Assembly: GCF_026410255.1 (NCBI RefSeq)
Contig: NZ_JAPMLL010000006.1
Coordinates: 1-64,000 of the forward strand
Reading direction: 5' to 3'
DNA length: 64,000 nucleotides
From: Xanthomarina sp. F1114
GTDB lineage: Bacteria; Bacteroidota; Bacteroidia; Flavobacteriales; Flavobacteriaceae
Positions 18,271 through 26,732 of the stretch are shown here, one piece after another. Positions within the stretch are counted from its first letter, which is position 1. Every line of letters starts with the position of its first letter. The notes beneath the pieces were generated by a model. It was given only the letters and a program-made list of their open reading frames with translations, had not been told where the DNA came from and did no database searches. Both the position numbers and the translations under genes were made by a program.

Positions 18271-19212
18271 TTAAACTAAGTTATTGTTAATCTTTTTAAG
18301 TCGGTGTAAGGACGCATTTAATTCGTAGCCTAAAAGCAGAATATTTGAATTTAACCATAGGTAAAACAACAAAATTAAAAGCGCTCCAATAGACCCATAA
18401 AGGTCGTTATACTTGGAAAAGTTATTGATATATACTCCAAATAAATAAGAACTCAAGATAATTAGTACTGTTGTAAAAAGGGCACCCACAGAAAAGAACT
18501 TTGACTCTTTTCCTTCCCTTGTTCCAAAATAATATAAAACAGCAGTTGCCAAATACACCATAATAACATAGAATACGTATTTAGCCACGGGAATCCAAAA
18601 TTGAATATTCTCTTTTCCTAAAATACCGTAATTTTCAAGGTTTCCAAGTATATAAATTTGAAAATACCCAAGAACCACAACCGTTAGAATTAGTAAAAAG
18701 GCAAGAATTAAAGCCACACCAAAGGCGTACAAATATTGCTTAACTATATTTCTACTTAATTGTTCGTGATAAGAACTTTCGAAGCCTGCAAACACCGCGT
18801 TTATACCATTAGCCATTAAAAACATAGACACTAAAAAAACTGAAGATAAGAGGCCTCCACGTTGAGTTCCATCAATATTATCGAAAATGTTTTTAAAGAA
18901 GAACTCTGATGTACTAGGTGGTAAAAACGAATTTAAAAAATTCAAGAATTCCACTCTAAACCCCTCTATAGGTATTACCGGAATAACAATTAGTATAAAA
19001 AGTAAAAATGGAAATAAGGCCGTAAAAAAATTAAAGGCAATAGCACTAGCTCTAGTTGTTAATGCACCTCTTAAAATACCAATAACATATAGCTCTACCA
19101 AATCGTAAAAAGAAAGACCTTCTAAACCTGGTAGTTTTATCTGTTTAAAAAACTTAACAATTATATTTAAGACAGGGATTTTACTTAACTTATCTTCTAT
19201 GGGCTTGGTCAT
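18271..19212 (-). CDS. YihY/BrkB-family inner-membrane protein
   Basis: A 313-residue membrane protein with about six transmembrane helices (near 55-85, 120-140, 165-195, 210-230, 240-265, 275-295). The family signature TTRASAIAFNFFTALFPFLLF lies at about 53-73. The family is often annotated as ribonuclease BN or virulence factor BrkB, but the true function is unsettled. It is located upstream of priA on the same strand. Confidence 0.9.
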   Translation of the reverse strand: MTKPIEDKLSKIPVLNIIVKFFKQIKLPGLEGLSFYDLVELYVIGILRGALTTRASAIAFNFFTALFPFLLFILIVIPVIPIEGFRVEFLNFLNSFLPPSTSEFFFKNIFDNIDGTQRGGLLSSVFLVSMFLMANGINAVFAGFESSYHEQLSRNIVKQYLYAFGVALILAFLLILTVVVLGYFQIYILGNLENYGILGKENIQFWIPVAKYVFYVIMVYLATAVLYYFGTREGKESKFFSVGALFTTVLIILSSYLFGVYINNFSKYNDLYGSIGALLILLFYLWLNSNILLLGYELNASLHRLKKINNNLV

Positions 19213-19293
19213 GTATTAATTCATGGTTTTAGGTTTAGTATTCAAAGCTATCATGGAAAATACTACTCTGAACTATGAGTATGGCATTGATAA

Positions 19294-20154
19294 TTAAACC
19301 GCTTTTAGACTTAGATCCATATTATAAACCGAATGGGTTAAGGCTCCCGAAGAAATATAATCTACTCCACATTCTGCGTATTTTCTAATGGTTTTTTCGT
19401 TAATACCACCTGAAGACTCTGTTAAACAACTATCCCCAATTATGGCCACAGCTTTTCTAGTGTTTTCGTAGTTAAAATTATCAATTAAAATTCTATACAC
19501 ACCTTTGTTATCCAGGATTTCCTGAATTTCTTCTAAATTCCTTGCCTCTACTATAATTTTTAAATCCCTATTGGTTTCTTTTAAATAGGCTTTCGTTTTG
19601 TTTAAAGCTTTAGTAATACCTCCAGAAAAATCTATGTGATTATCCTTCAGCATAATCATGTCGTATAAAGCAAATCTATGGTTCTCTCCGCCACCAATTT
19701 TTACTGCCCATTTTTCTAAAGCGCGAATTCCAGGTGTGGTTTTTCTAGTATCTAAAATCTTCGTTCCCGTGCCCTCTACTAAATCTACAAACTGTTTGGT
19801 TTTGGTAGCAATGGCACTCATGCGTTGCATGGCATTTAATACTAATCTTTCTGCCTTTAGAATAGCTTGAGACGAACCGGATACATAGAAGACAATATCT
19901 CCATATTTTACGTGTGAGCCATCTTCCATAAGCGTTTCGATTTTTAAGTCCTTATCGATATAATGAAACACCCTTTTAGCAAATTCAACACCTGCAATAA
20001 TGCCTTCATCTTTTACTAAAAGTTTTGCTTTGCCTTCGGCATTGTCAGGAATACAAGCCAACGAACTATGGTCTCCATCTCCTACATCCTCTCTAATAGC
20101 ATTGGCTACAATTATTTCTATTTCTTTATTGAATTGTTCTTCTGAAATCATCAT
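19294..20154 (-). CDS. nadC: Nicotinate-nucleotide pyrophosphorylase (carboxylating)
   Basis: A 286-residue enzyme of NAD biosynthesis: quinolinate plus PRPP gives nicotinate mononucleotide and CO2. Signatures are EDVGDGDHSS, LNAMQRMSAIATKT, ILDTRKTTPGIRALEKWAV, GGGENHRF and MIMLKDNHI, then VEARNLEE and LIDNFNYEN. The start has two adjacent ATG codons and the second is equally possible. nadA and nadB are not in the window. Confidence 0.96.
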   Translation of the reverse strand: MMISEEQFNKEIEIIVANAIREDVGDGDHSSLACIPDNAEGKAKLLVKDEGIIAGVEFAKRVFHYIDKDLKIETLMEDGSHVKYGDIVFYVSGSSQAILKAERLVLNAMQRMSAIATKTKQFVDLVEGTGTKILDTRKTTPGIRALEKWAVKIGGGENHRFALYDMIMLKDNHIDFSGGITKALNKTKAYLKETNRDLKIIVEARNLEEIQEILDNKGVYRILIDNFNYENTRKAVAIIGDSCLTESSGGINEKTIRKYAECGVDYISSGALTHSVYNMDLSLKAV

Positions 20155-20335
20155 TTTCTATTTGAGGTAAAAATACTAATACAATTACAAATTAATTGCA
20201 TTCTAAATTCTAAATTCCAATTAAAATGTAAATTTGTAATTCAATTTATGTTCATTATGAGGTTTTCTTCTCAAGCTCCAAGAGGTTGTTAAGAAATAAA
20301 CACTAAATCTCGTCTGATCTACGACCTAATACATT

Positions 20336-20809
20336 ATGCAAATTAAACTCCTTGCCATAGGCAAAACAGACAACAAACAACTTCAAGCCTTAATGGACGA
20401 TTATCAAAAGCGTCTTGGTTTTTATATCAAGTTTGAATTTGAAATAATCCCCGATTTAAAAAAGACCAAGAATTTAAGTGAAGAACAACAAAAACAAAAG
20501 GAGGGCGAACTTATTTTAAACAAACTTCAAACACAAGATGTTTTAATTCTATTGGACGAAAATGGCAAACAATTAAGTTCTGTAGGCTTTTCGGAGTACT
20601 TACAAAAACATATGAATTCCGGCATTAAGCAATTGGTTTTTGTTATTGGGGGACCTTACGGTTTTTCTAAGGAAGTTTATAATAAAGCCCAAGGGAAACT
20701 CTCTTTATCTAAAATGACCTTTTCGCATCAAATGATTCGCTTGTTTATCATTGAGCAACTTTACAGAGGGTTTACTATTTTACGGAATGAGCCTTATCAT
20801 CATCAATAG
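20336..20809 (+). CDS. rlmH: 23S rRNA pseudouridine-1915 N3-methyltransferase
   Basis: A 157-residue SPOUT methyltransferase that modifies pseudouridine 1915 in 23S rRNA helix 69. The SAM-knot motifs are VLILLDENGKQLSSVGF, FVIGGPYGFSKEVY and the C-terminal LSLSKMTFSHQMIRLFIIEQ, ending in ILRNEPYHHQ. It is complete, divergent from nadC, and followed by the heptamer repeat and a terminator. Confidence 0.97.
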   Translation: MQIKLLAIGKTDNKQLQALMDDYQKRLGFYIKFEFEIIPDLKKTKNLSEEQQKQKEGELILNKLQTQDVLILLDENGKQLSSVGFSEYLQKHMNSGIKQLVFVIGGPYGFSKEVYNKAQGKLSLSKMTFSHQMIRLFIIEQLYRGFTILRNEPYHHQ

Positions 20810-20819
20810 TTTGAAAAAT

Positions 20820-20880
20820 GGGATTAGGGATTAGGGATTAGGGATTAGGGATTAGGGATTAGGGATTAGGGATTAGGGAA
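20820..20880 (+). repeat. Perfect GGGATTA heptamer tandem repeat, eight copies
   Basis: Eight exact 7-bp units plus a partial GGGAA, immediately after the rlmH stop. The same heptamer occurs in degenerate form at 6991-7081. The strand carries many GGG runs separated by four bases and could fold into a G-quadruplex. Confidence 0.95.
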
Positions 20881-20883
20881 ATA

Positions 20884-20930
20884 AAAAAAGAAGCCACGAA
20901 TTCAAAAACATGTTGAATTTGTGGCTTTTT
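20884..20930. terminator. Bidirectional terminator between rlmH and the HPF-like gene
   Basis: A 15-bp inverted repeat (AAGCCACGAATTCAA pairing with TTGAATTTGTGGCTT, one G-U) has an A run on the left and a T run on the right, so it can end transcription from both convergent genes. Confidence 0.9.
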
Positions 20931-20954
20931 ATTATCGTTTTTTTTTAGAAAAGA

Positions 20955-21254
20955 TTAATGTGTAGAAAACGTTTCTTTTCTCTTTTTAAGTTGAATATCC
21001 AAATCGTTTATAGTTTCTTTAACCGCCATTTCAAAATTCTTTTCTGTTGAAGTTGCAAAAATTCTTGGCCCAGGTAAACTCAATTCCATATTACAAATTT
21101 TACCTTGTTTTTTGGGATCATTATCTTGTTTAAAAAACACATCGCAGGAAATTATCCAATCGTATTTTTTAGCTATTTTTTGTAGATGTTTTTTTGTGAA
21201 TTCTGATAGAGATTCGCTAGAATCCATATTTACGTATTGAATGATTATGTTCAT
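20955..21254 (-). CDS. HPF/RaiA-like ribosome-associated inhibitor
   Basis: A 99-residue protein of the short hibernation-promoting-factor type, starting MNIIIQYVNMDSSESLSEF. An upstream ATG at 21314 would add an implausible hydrophobic extension, so I chose 21254. The strand/helix order (IIIQYVN, KHLQKIAKKYDWI, CNMELSLPGPRIFATSTEKNFEMAVKETINDLDIQLKKRK) is that of the S30AE domain, which binds in the 30S decoding site in stationary phase. It has no long C-terminal dimerisation domain. Confidence 0.85.
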   Translation of the reverse strand: MNIIIQYVNMDSSESLSEFTKKHLQKIAKKYDWIISCDVFFKQDNDPKKQGKICNMELSLPGPRIFATSTEKNFEMAVKETINDLDIQLKKRKETFSTH

Positions 21255-21394
21255 AATGTTTGTTTTTATAATGAAGTTGTAATTTATTACAATATTACTG
21301 AAAATCAAAATCAATTAACATGATAAATGTCAATTTACCCCATATACAATCTACATCTTATGTATTTTAATACACTTGGGTTTTCATCTTAATT

Positions 21395-22948
21395 TTACAC
21401 TTTTTGCCTGGTTGCTTTCTCAATTCCCTCGACTGCCAATCGTCTTTTAGTCGCTCTTTCTAAAGTAGCGTTGTATTGTTCAATAGCCTCATCAAATCTA
21501 TTTTGCTCCATAAGCCATTCGGCATACAACTCGCTAGTTGGCTTAATAATTACTGGAGGTCCGTAACTATAACTTATAGCTTGTTCTTGAATGGTTGATT
21601 CTTTTAACAATTCTTCCGTTTTCTGAACATCTTGTTCCATCCAGGCTTTTAATGCTTTAACCTGCATGAGCATTATTTGAGACTGCATCAGGTCCATTTT
21701 GGTAGGGGTATCTCTAGAAACTGTAGCGCACATAGAAAAACCACTATCTAAATTTGAAACCCATATAGATTCTTTCTCTATTTTTTGAGACATGGTATCC
21801 ATAGTCTGTGTTACTTTTTCAAGGTCTCCATCTAAATAAGCACGATACCCCTCAATAAAATAATACTGCGATTGAATAGTTAGATTTAAATTTGAAACAT
21901 CTACTTCTATATTGGCGATGTCTGAGTTCCATTGATTGGTTTCTACCAGATAAGTGCCTTTTAAAAACACCAAATAGTTTTTAATCCTATTATTAGGTGT
22001 TTCTTTTAGGTATTGCGTCATGTCTAAAACCATTTGTCTGGCCTTTTCAAAATCTCCTTTCTGCAAATACCCATATTGCAACCAGTGAAATGCATGAAAT
22101 CCGCGCGCATTATTGTCTAATCCTTTTCTCTGCATTCTATTTAAACTGGCTTGATAGGAGTCTATATTCGATGCTATTACCTCATCCCACATTCCAAGAG
22201 CCACATAAATATGTGAAGGCATGTGCAAGGCATGACTGGCATCTGGTGCTACTTTGGCATAGCTATTTGCTGCATCGAAAGCCAATTCTGCATGATACGG
22301 ATCGTCATAAGAATGTATTAAATAATGAAGCGCTCCAGGATGTTTTGGATTTTTCTCTAAAACTTGTTGGGCTATTTTGGCACCTTCACCATAAATAGAA
22401 TCGTCTCTTCCTTCTGGCACAGAACCTAAAAGAGATATGGCATAAAAAGCAGCAATTTCCTGATTGTCCGGATGCGTTTCATGAAGCTGTTTCATGTATT
22501 GCATATAGGACTTATCTCTGTCTTTTTTAGATGTTTTTGGAGTATATAAAACATCAATGGCTTGCAAAAATCCATTTTCAATAGTTGAGTATTCCTGATC
22601 TTCCTGAAGGCTTTTTGCTTTCTGTACAGCTGAAATCCCAGCTTTATAATCCTGTTGTCCCCAAAGACTGTGGTTGTAAGTCATAGCTTCTCCCCAATAA
22701 GCCATAGCCATATCTGGATCGGCTTTTTGAGCCAGTAAGAACTCTTCTCTAGCATCTTCGTATTCAAAACTATGGAGTAATAACAATCCTTTCTCAAAAT
22801 AATCCTGAGCCAATTGGTTTCCAGTCACCTGAAATTCTACAACTCCTAATTTACTCGTATCTACATCGGTATTTTTATTCTTGTTTTTACATGATAAAAC
22901 TGAAGCAATTAGTAGAACAACAAAAAGATTTTTTACTTTAAAAAGCAT
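21395..22948 (-). CDS. TPR-repeat lipoprotein
   Basis: A 517-residue predicted lipoprotein (signal LLIASVLSCKNK). Tetratricopeptide-like helical pairs run along most of its length (ARQDYF-type LAQDYFEKGLLLLHSFEYEDAREEFLLAQKADP near 47-80, further pairs to the C-terminus). Motifs such as MAYWGEAMTYNHSLWG, ALHYLIHSYDDP and ASHALHMPSHIYVALGMW mark a conserved family of unknown function. The histidine-rich stretch is characteristic, but no enzyme activity can be claimed. It stands alone. Confidence 0.85.
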   Translation of the reverse strand: MLFKVKNLFVVLLIASVLSCKNKNKNTDVDTSKLGVVEFQVTGNQLAQDYFEKGLLLLHSFEYEDAREEFLLAQKADPDMAMAYWGEAMTYNHSLWGQQDYKAGISAVQKAKSLQEDQEYSTIENGFLQAIDVLYTPKTSKKDRDKSYMQYMKQLHETHPDNQEIAAFYAISLLGSVPEGRDDSIYGEGAKIAQQVLEKNPKHPGALHYLIHSYDDPYHAELAFDAANSYAKVAPDASHALHMPSHIYVALGMWDEVIASNIDSYQASLNRMQRKGLDNNARGFHAFHWLQYGYLQKGDFEKARQMVLDMTQYLKETPNNRIKNYLVFLKGTYLVETNQWNSDIANIEVDVSNLNLTIQSQYYFIEGYRAYLDGDLEKVTQTMDTMSQKIEKESIWVSNLDSGFSMCATVSRDTPTKMDLMQSQIMLMQVKALKAWMEQDVQKTEELLKESTIQEQAISYSYGPPVIIKPTSELYAEWLMEQNRFDEAIEQYNATLERATKRRLAVEGIEKATRQKV

Positions 22949-23146
22949 ATATATTTAATTTTAATCAATTGATTTAAAGGTACATAAAATTATGATAGCT
23001 AAACATCCACTTTCATAAAAGTCCTAATATGCAGCAAAATAAAAAAATATAGTGACTTGTTGGCTAAAAGGAATGCTTTTCAAAAAAAATAAATATGGAA
23101 TTCAGCATTAATATGAATTAATAAAGTTCTTAGGAAAAATTAACTG

Positions 23147-23154
23147 TAACTTTG
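23147..23154 (+). promoter_or_regulatory. Probable -7 element of the helicase operon
   Basis: TAACTTTG matches TAnnTTTG; a -33 TTTG at the expected distance is not evident. A start point near 23160 would give a leader of about 40 nt. Confidence 0.4.
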
Positions 23155-23164
23155 CAGCCAAATA

Positions 23165-23210
23165 AAATGACATACACATTGTCATTCTTCAAAAACAATA
23201 TATGTCATTT
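23165..23210 (+). promoter_or_regulatory. Leader with start-codon-sequestering helix and competing hairpin
   Basis: AAATGACATA (23165-23174) is perfectly complementary to TATGTCATTT (23201-23210), which contains the start codon. The core AATGACA (23166-23172) can instead pair with TGTCATT at 23180-23186 as a 7-bp hairpin. The two pairings exclude each other. Confidence 0.45.
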
Positions 23211-24470
23211 AACATCTTAGGTCTTTCTGAAGAGATTCTTAAAGCCATTAATAAAAAAGGATATACAGAACCTTCACCTATACAAAGCAAAGCTATTCCT
23301 CCAATTTTAAACGGAGAAGATGTCTTAGCTTCGGCACAAACAGGAACTGGAAAAACAGCTGGATTTACCTTACCTGTTTTGCAAATTTTATCTCAGGAGC
23401 AGCATTTGCGAAAAAGACCTGTTCGTGCTTTGGTTTTAACTCCAACCAGAGAGTTGGCTGCGCAAGTGTACAGTAATGTCAAAGAATATAGTGAGTTTTT
23501 GGATTTACGTTCTGCCGTAATTTTTGGTGGTGTTAATCAGAAACCACAAGTGGCACAATTAAGGCAAGGGGTTGATATTTTAGTTGCCACTCCTGGGAGG
23601 TTATTAGATTTATGCAATCAGAATGTGTTATCACTTTCTAAGGTAGATATTTTTGTTTTAGATGAAGCCGACAGAATGTTGGATATGGGTTTTTTACGTG
23701 ATATTGAGCGAGTTATTAAATTGATGCCAGCAAAAAGACAAAACTTAATGTTTTCTGCTACTTTCTCTAAAGACATAAAAAAACTAGCTCACGGCATTTT
23801 AAACAGACCTGTTCAAGTAGATGCTACTCCGGAAAACTCCACTGTAGATGCTATTAATCAGCAAGTATACCGTGTTGCAAGTGGAAAAAAGACAGGTTTA
23901 ATAATTAAATTAATTTCCGATGGCAATTGGAAGCAGGTTTTGGTATTTACCAGAACCAAGCACGGTGCCAACAAACTTTGCAAGAAGATGGTAAGTGCTG
24001 GTATTACGGCAGCTGCTATTCATGGAAATAAAAGTCAAGGAGCAAGAACCAAGGCTTTAGCTGGGTTTAAAAACGGAAGTATTCGTGTTTTAGTAGCCAC
24101 AGATATTGCAGCTCGTGGACTTGATATTCCGTTATTACCTCATGTTATAAATTATGAGCTTCCAAATGTTTCAGAAGATTATGTACATAGAATAGGAAGA
24201 ACTGGACGTGCTGGAGCTAGCGGAGTAGCTATTTCTCTAGTCAGCGCAGACGAAACCAGCTATTTAAGAGATATTGAAAAATTGGTAGGGCTTAAAATTC
24301 CTAAAGAAGTTATAGAAGGTTTTGAGCCTGATCCAAATGCATCTACTACTCCAAAAAAACAAGGAGGAGGCAGACATCAAAGACCAAGACGTTCCGAATC
24401 TAAAAAAGGTAGAACTGGAAGTCAAAAACCTAAGCAAAATAATACTAGAGGCGGTAGAAACAGAAGGTAA
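23202..24470 (+). CDS. DEAD-box RNA helicase (RhlE type)
   Basis: A 422-residue ATP-dependent RNA helicase. It has the Q motif ([14 protein letters not shown]), Walker [20 protein letters not shown] (VLDEADRML), SAT and the C-terminal lobe motifs ARGLDIP and [10 protein letters not shown]. From about residue 370 the tail is basic and rich in Arg, Gly and Lys, typical of RNA-binding extensions. It probably remodels rRNA or mRNA, often in the cold. It heads an operon with a DUF6500-like gene 8 bp downstream and a VF530 gene. Its leader can hide the start codon by pairing. Confidence 0.95.
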   Translation: MSFNILGLSEEILKAINKKGYTEPSPIQSKAIPPILNGEDVLASAQTGTGKTAGFTLPVLQILSQEQHLRKRPVRALVLTPTRELAAQVYSNVKEYSEFLDLRSAVIFGGVNQKPQVAQLRQGVDILVATPGRLLDLCNQNVLSLSKVDIFVLDEADRMLDMGFLRDIERVIKLMPAKRQNLMFSATFSKDIKKLAHGILNRPVQVDATPENSTVDAINQQVYRVASGKKTGLIIKLISDGNWKQVLVFTRTKHGANKLCKKMVSAGITAAAIHGNKSQGARTKALAGFKNGSIRVLVATDIAARGLDIPLLPHVINYELPNVSEDYVHRIGRTGRAGASGVAISLVSADETSYLRDIEKLVGLKIPKEVIEGFEPDPNASTTPKKQGGGRHQRPRRSESKKGRTGSQKPKQNNTRGGRNRR

Positions 24471-24478
24471 TTGTAGAA

Positions 24479-24694
24479 ATGACAGAAGCATTAAAAAGTA
24501 AAATTATCGAAGTATGCAATAAAAAAATTGCTCAAAAAGGACCACAAGTGGGCTTATCATTTTATGCCTTTTTTGCTAATAAAAATGACCATCCAGAGTT
24601 ATTGATGGAAGCAGCCACTTGGTGGATTTTAACACATAAACTGGATCATTTTGAAAAAGCCGTTAACATCCAAAAACTTATTAAAGACGCATAG
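24479..24694 (+). CDS. DUF6500-like small protein
   Basis: A 71-residue protein starting MTEALKSKIIEVCNKKIAQKG, with KGPQVGLSFYAFFANKNDHPELLMEA and a helical C-terminus. I recall this family as DUF6500; the name is unverified and the function is unknown. It lies 8 bp after the helicase, and its stop codon is followed at once by the ATG of the VF530 gene, so the three genes form a tight operon. Confidence 0.8.
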   Translation: MTEALKSKIIEVCNKKIAQKGPQVGLSFYAFFANKNDHPELLMEAATWWILTHKLDHFEKAVNIQKLIKDA

Positions 24695-24934
24695 ATGGAG
24701 TCACAAGCAAATAATCCGTTACATGGTGTTAAGCTCGTACAAATAGTTACAGAGCTTGAAGCGCATTACGGTTGGGAATATATGGGACATATTATAAGCA
24801 TTCGGTGTTTCCAAGATAATCCGTCGGTAACATCTAGTTTAAAGTTTTTAAGAAGAACCCCTTGGGCAAGAACCAAAGTAGAACATATGTATTTAAACAT
24901 GTTAAAACAGCAAGCCTCTAAAAAGGAGTCTTAA
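24695..24934 (+). CDS. VF530-family (DUF2132) DNA-binding-like protein
   Basis: A 79-residue protein of the VF530 fold: HGVKLVQIVTELEAHYGWEYMG, IRCFQDNPSVTSSLKFLRRTPWAR and VEHMYL are all present. The family has a putative DNA-binding fold, but the cellular role is unknown. It is the third gene of the helicase operon with no gap to the gene before, and its 3' end overlaps the convergent DUF4421 gene by 17 bp. Confidence 0.9.
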   Translation: MESQANNPLHGVKLVQIVTELEAHYGWEYMGHIISIRCFQDNPSVTSSLKFLRRTPWARTKVEHMYLNMLKQQASKKES

Positions 24935-25916
24935 GTTTTTTATTCACCCTAATTTTATAACCTACAGAAATTTTAGCTTTGGTATTACTATAAACGTAAT
25001 TCAAGCCGTAATCTAAATTAGTAGTATAAATTCCACTACCATAAACTAAGGTGGCATAAAAGCGTTTATAACTATAGCCTACTCCAGCTTCGAAGTCTAT
25101 TTTATACAAAAGCGGGTTTGATACATTATAGTGGTCTGTTTCCGAATATCCTTTTTTGTACATAAGTCCAATTCCAGGTATTACATTTAAAGTTGCAAAG
25201 AAGTTTGCCGGCAATACAAACACAGATAAAATACCACCAGAGACACCAACTCCAACTCCTTTAAATTGTTCTAAATAGGCATCGCCATTAAAGTTCCCGT
25301 TATCCGGAATTAAAGAGCCATCTCCCATAAAACTATTATACACCATAAACCCACCAACCCCAGCAGATATAAAGTGTTTTTTTTCATCATTAGCGAGACC
25401 GGCTTTTAAGGTGGCAGAAGAAAAAGAAATCTTATTGAATGTATATAAGTAATTAAGACCAATGGAGAGCGAAGTAATATCGTCTCTAAAAACATCTGGT
25501 TCATTAAAATTATTATTCACATTAAACCCCTTATATCTCTGTACATATAAATTTACCAAATTATGATCTCCCACAATAAACGAGCCCTGCATGTCAAATC
25601 GTTTTGTATCATTTTCTCTATTTCCTTTTAGGTTAAAAGCAATATCAATAATCAATTTACTAGTTCCTAAACCAAAACCAACTCCAGCTCTATTATTAGG
25701 TTTAAACGCGAGTTTATCGCCATCATTTATTAAATTAAAACTTTGTCCTTTATAATTAGTAAAGAGTCTGATAGACCAATTATTCATATCTCTATCAATA
25801 AGTAGGGTATCTATAACCTGTTTTGTACTTAAAGAATCTGACTTTTTTAGTATTTGAGCATGAGAAGCGATTGTGAGACACAAAAAACAAATAAATATGA
25901 AGGTATGTTTACTCAT
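24918..25916 (-). CDS. DUF4421-like outer-membrane protein
   Basis: A 332-residue secreted protein (signal MSKHTFIFICFLCLTIASHAQ). The alternating hydrophobic strands and aromatic-rich ends suggest an outer-membrane beta-barrel. NWSIRLFTNYKGQSFNL and the following block match what I recall of DUF4421, a Bacteroidota family of unknown function. It stands alone and converges on the VF530 gene. Confidence 0.75.
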   Translation of the reverse strand: MSKHTFIFICFLCLTIASHAQILKKSDSLSTKQVIDTLLIDRDMNNWSIRLFTNYKGQSFNLINDGDKLAFKPNNRAGVGFGLGTSKLIIDIAFNLKGNRENDTKRFDMQGSFIVGDHNLVNLYVQRYKGFNVNNNFNEPDVFRDDITSLSIGLNYLYTFNKISFSSATLKAGLANDEKKHFISAGVGGFMVYNSFMGDGSLIPDNGNFNGDAYLEQFKGVGVGVSGGILSVFVLPANFFATLNVIPGIGLMYKKGYSETDHYNVSNPLLYKIDFEAGVGYSYKRFYATLVYGSGIYTTNLDYGLNYVYSNTKAKISVGYKIRVNKKLKTPF

Positions 25917-26019
25917 TTAAATTTAGGGAAATTTTATAATTTGAAAATTTTAATGAAATTAATATTATTTTCCGTTTTTTTGATAAAAAATCACATCTCT
26001 TTAAAAAAACACTCTCCAT

Positions 26020-26595
26020 ATGACACTCGTTTTTGCCACAAACAATCTAAATAAGTTAAAAGAAGTTCAGGGTTTAATTCCTAAACACATTCAACTATTA
26101 AGCCTTCAGGATATTGGATGTACTGAAGACGTTCCAGAAACCCAAAATACTATAGCAGGCAATGCCATACAGAAAGCTGAATATATAAAAACCCATTATG
26201 GTTACGATTGTTTTGCAGACGATACGGGATTAGAAGTTGCAGCTTTAGACAACGAGCCTGGCGTATATTCTGCCAGATATGCGGGTGCGCAAAGAGATTC
26301 TAATGACAATATGGATTTGTTGCTGAAGAACTTAAAAGATAAGTCTAATAGACAAGCACAATTTAAAACGGTTATTGCGCTTCAGTTAAACGGAGAGCTT
26401 AAAACTTTTACAGGTATTTGCAAAGGAGAAATAACTAAAGAAAAACACGGTGAACACGGTTTTGGTTACGATCCTATCTTTAAAGCCAAAGGCTATACGA
26501 AAACTTTTGCTGAAATATCTTTAGATGAAAAAAACCAAATAGGTCATCGCGGGAAAGCCGTAAACCTACTAGTTAAATATTTAATTAATTTATAA
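26020..26595 (+). CDS. rdgB: Non-canonical purine NTP pyrophosphatase (ITPase/RdgB)
   Basis: A 191-residue house-cleaning enzyme that hydrolyses dITP, ITP and XTP to monophosphates so they are not incorporated into nucleic acid. It has FATNNLNKLKEVQ at the N-terminus, CFADDTGLEVAALDNEPGVYSARYAG, GEHGFGYDPIFKAKGYTKTFAE and NQIGHRGKAV. It is complete, with the start ATG followed by the expected first strand TLVFATNN. Confidence 0.96.
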   Translation: MTLVFATNNLNKLKEVQGLIPKHIQLLSLQDIGCTEDVPETQNTIAGNAIQKAEYIKTHYGYDCFADDTGLEVAALDNEPGVYSARYAGAQRDSNDNMDLLLKNLKDKSNRQAQFKTVIALQLNGELKTFTGICKGEITKEKHGEHGFGYDPIFKAKGYTKTFAEISLDEKNQIGHRGKAVNLLVKYLINL

Positions 26596-26732
26596 ATTAT
26601 TCTGTCTGTTTGGAGACTGATATTTTAAGGGTTGAATACAACTAATTCTATTAAAAAAGCCTTTGGTATAAAATCTTAGTTTTAACCATTCCATACCTTT
26701 CTTAAATAGATTTAATTTAATATCTTGTCTAT

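Noticed and set aside
20820-20880. Telomere or CRISPR repeats at the heptamer arrays
   Set aside because: Heptamers of 7 bp with no spacers, inside a chromosome region with normal genes on both sides.
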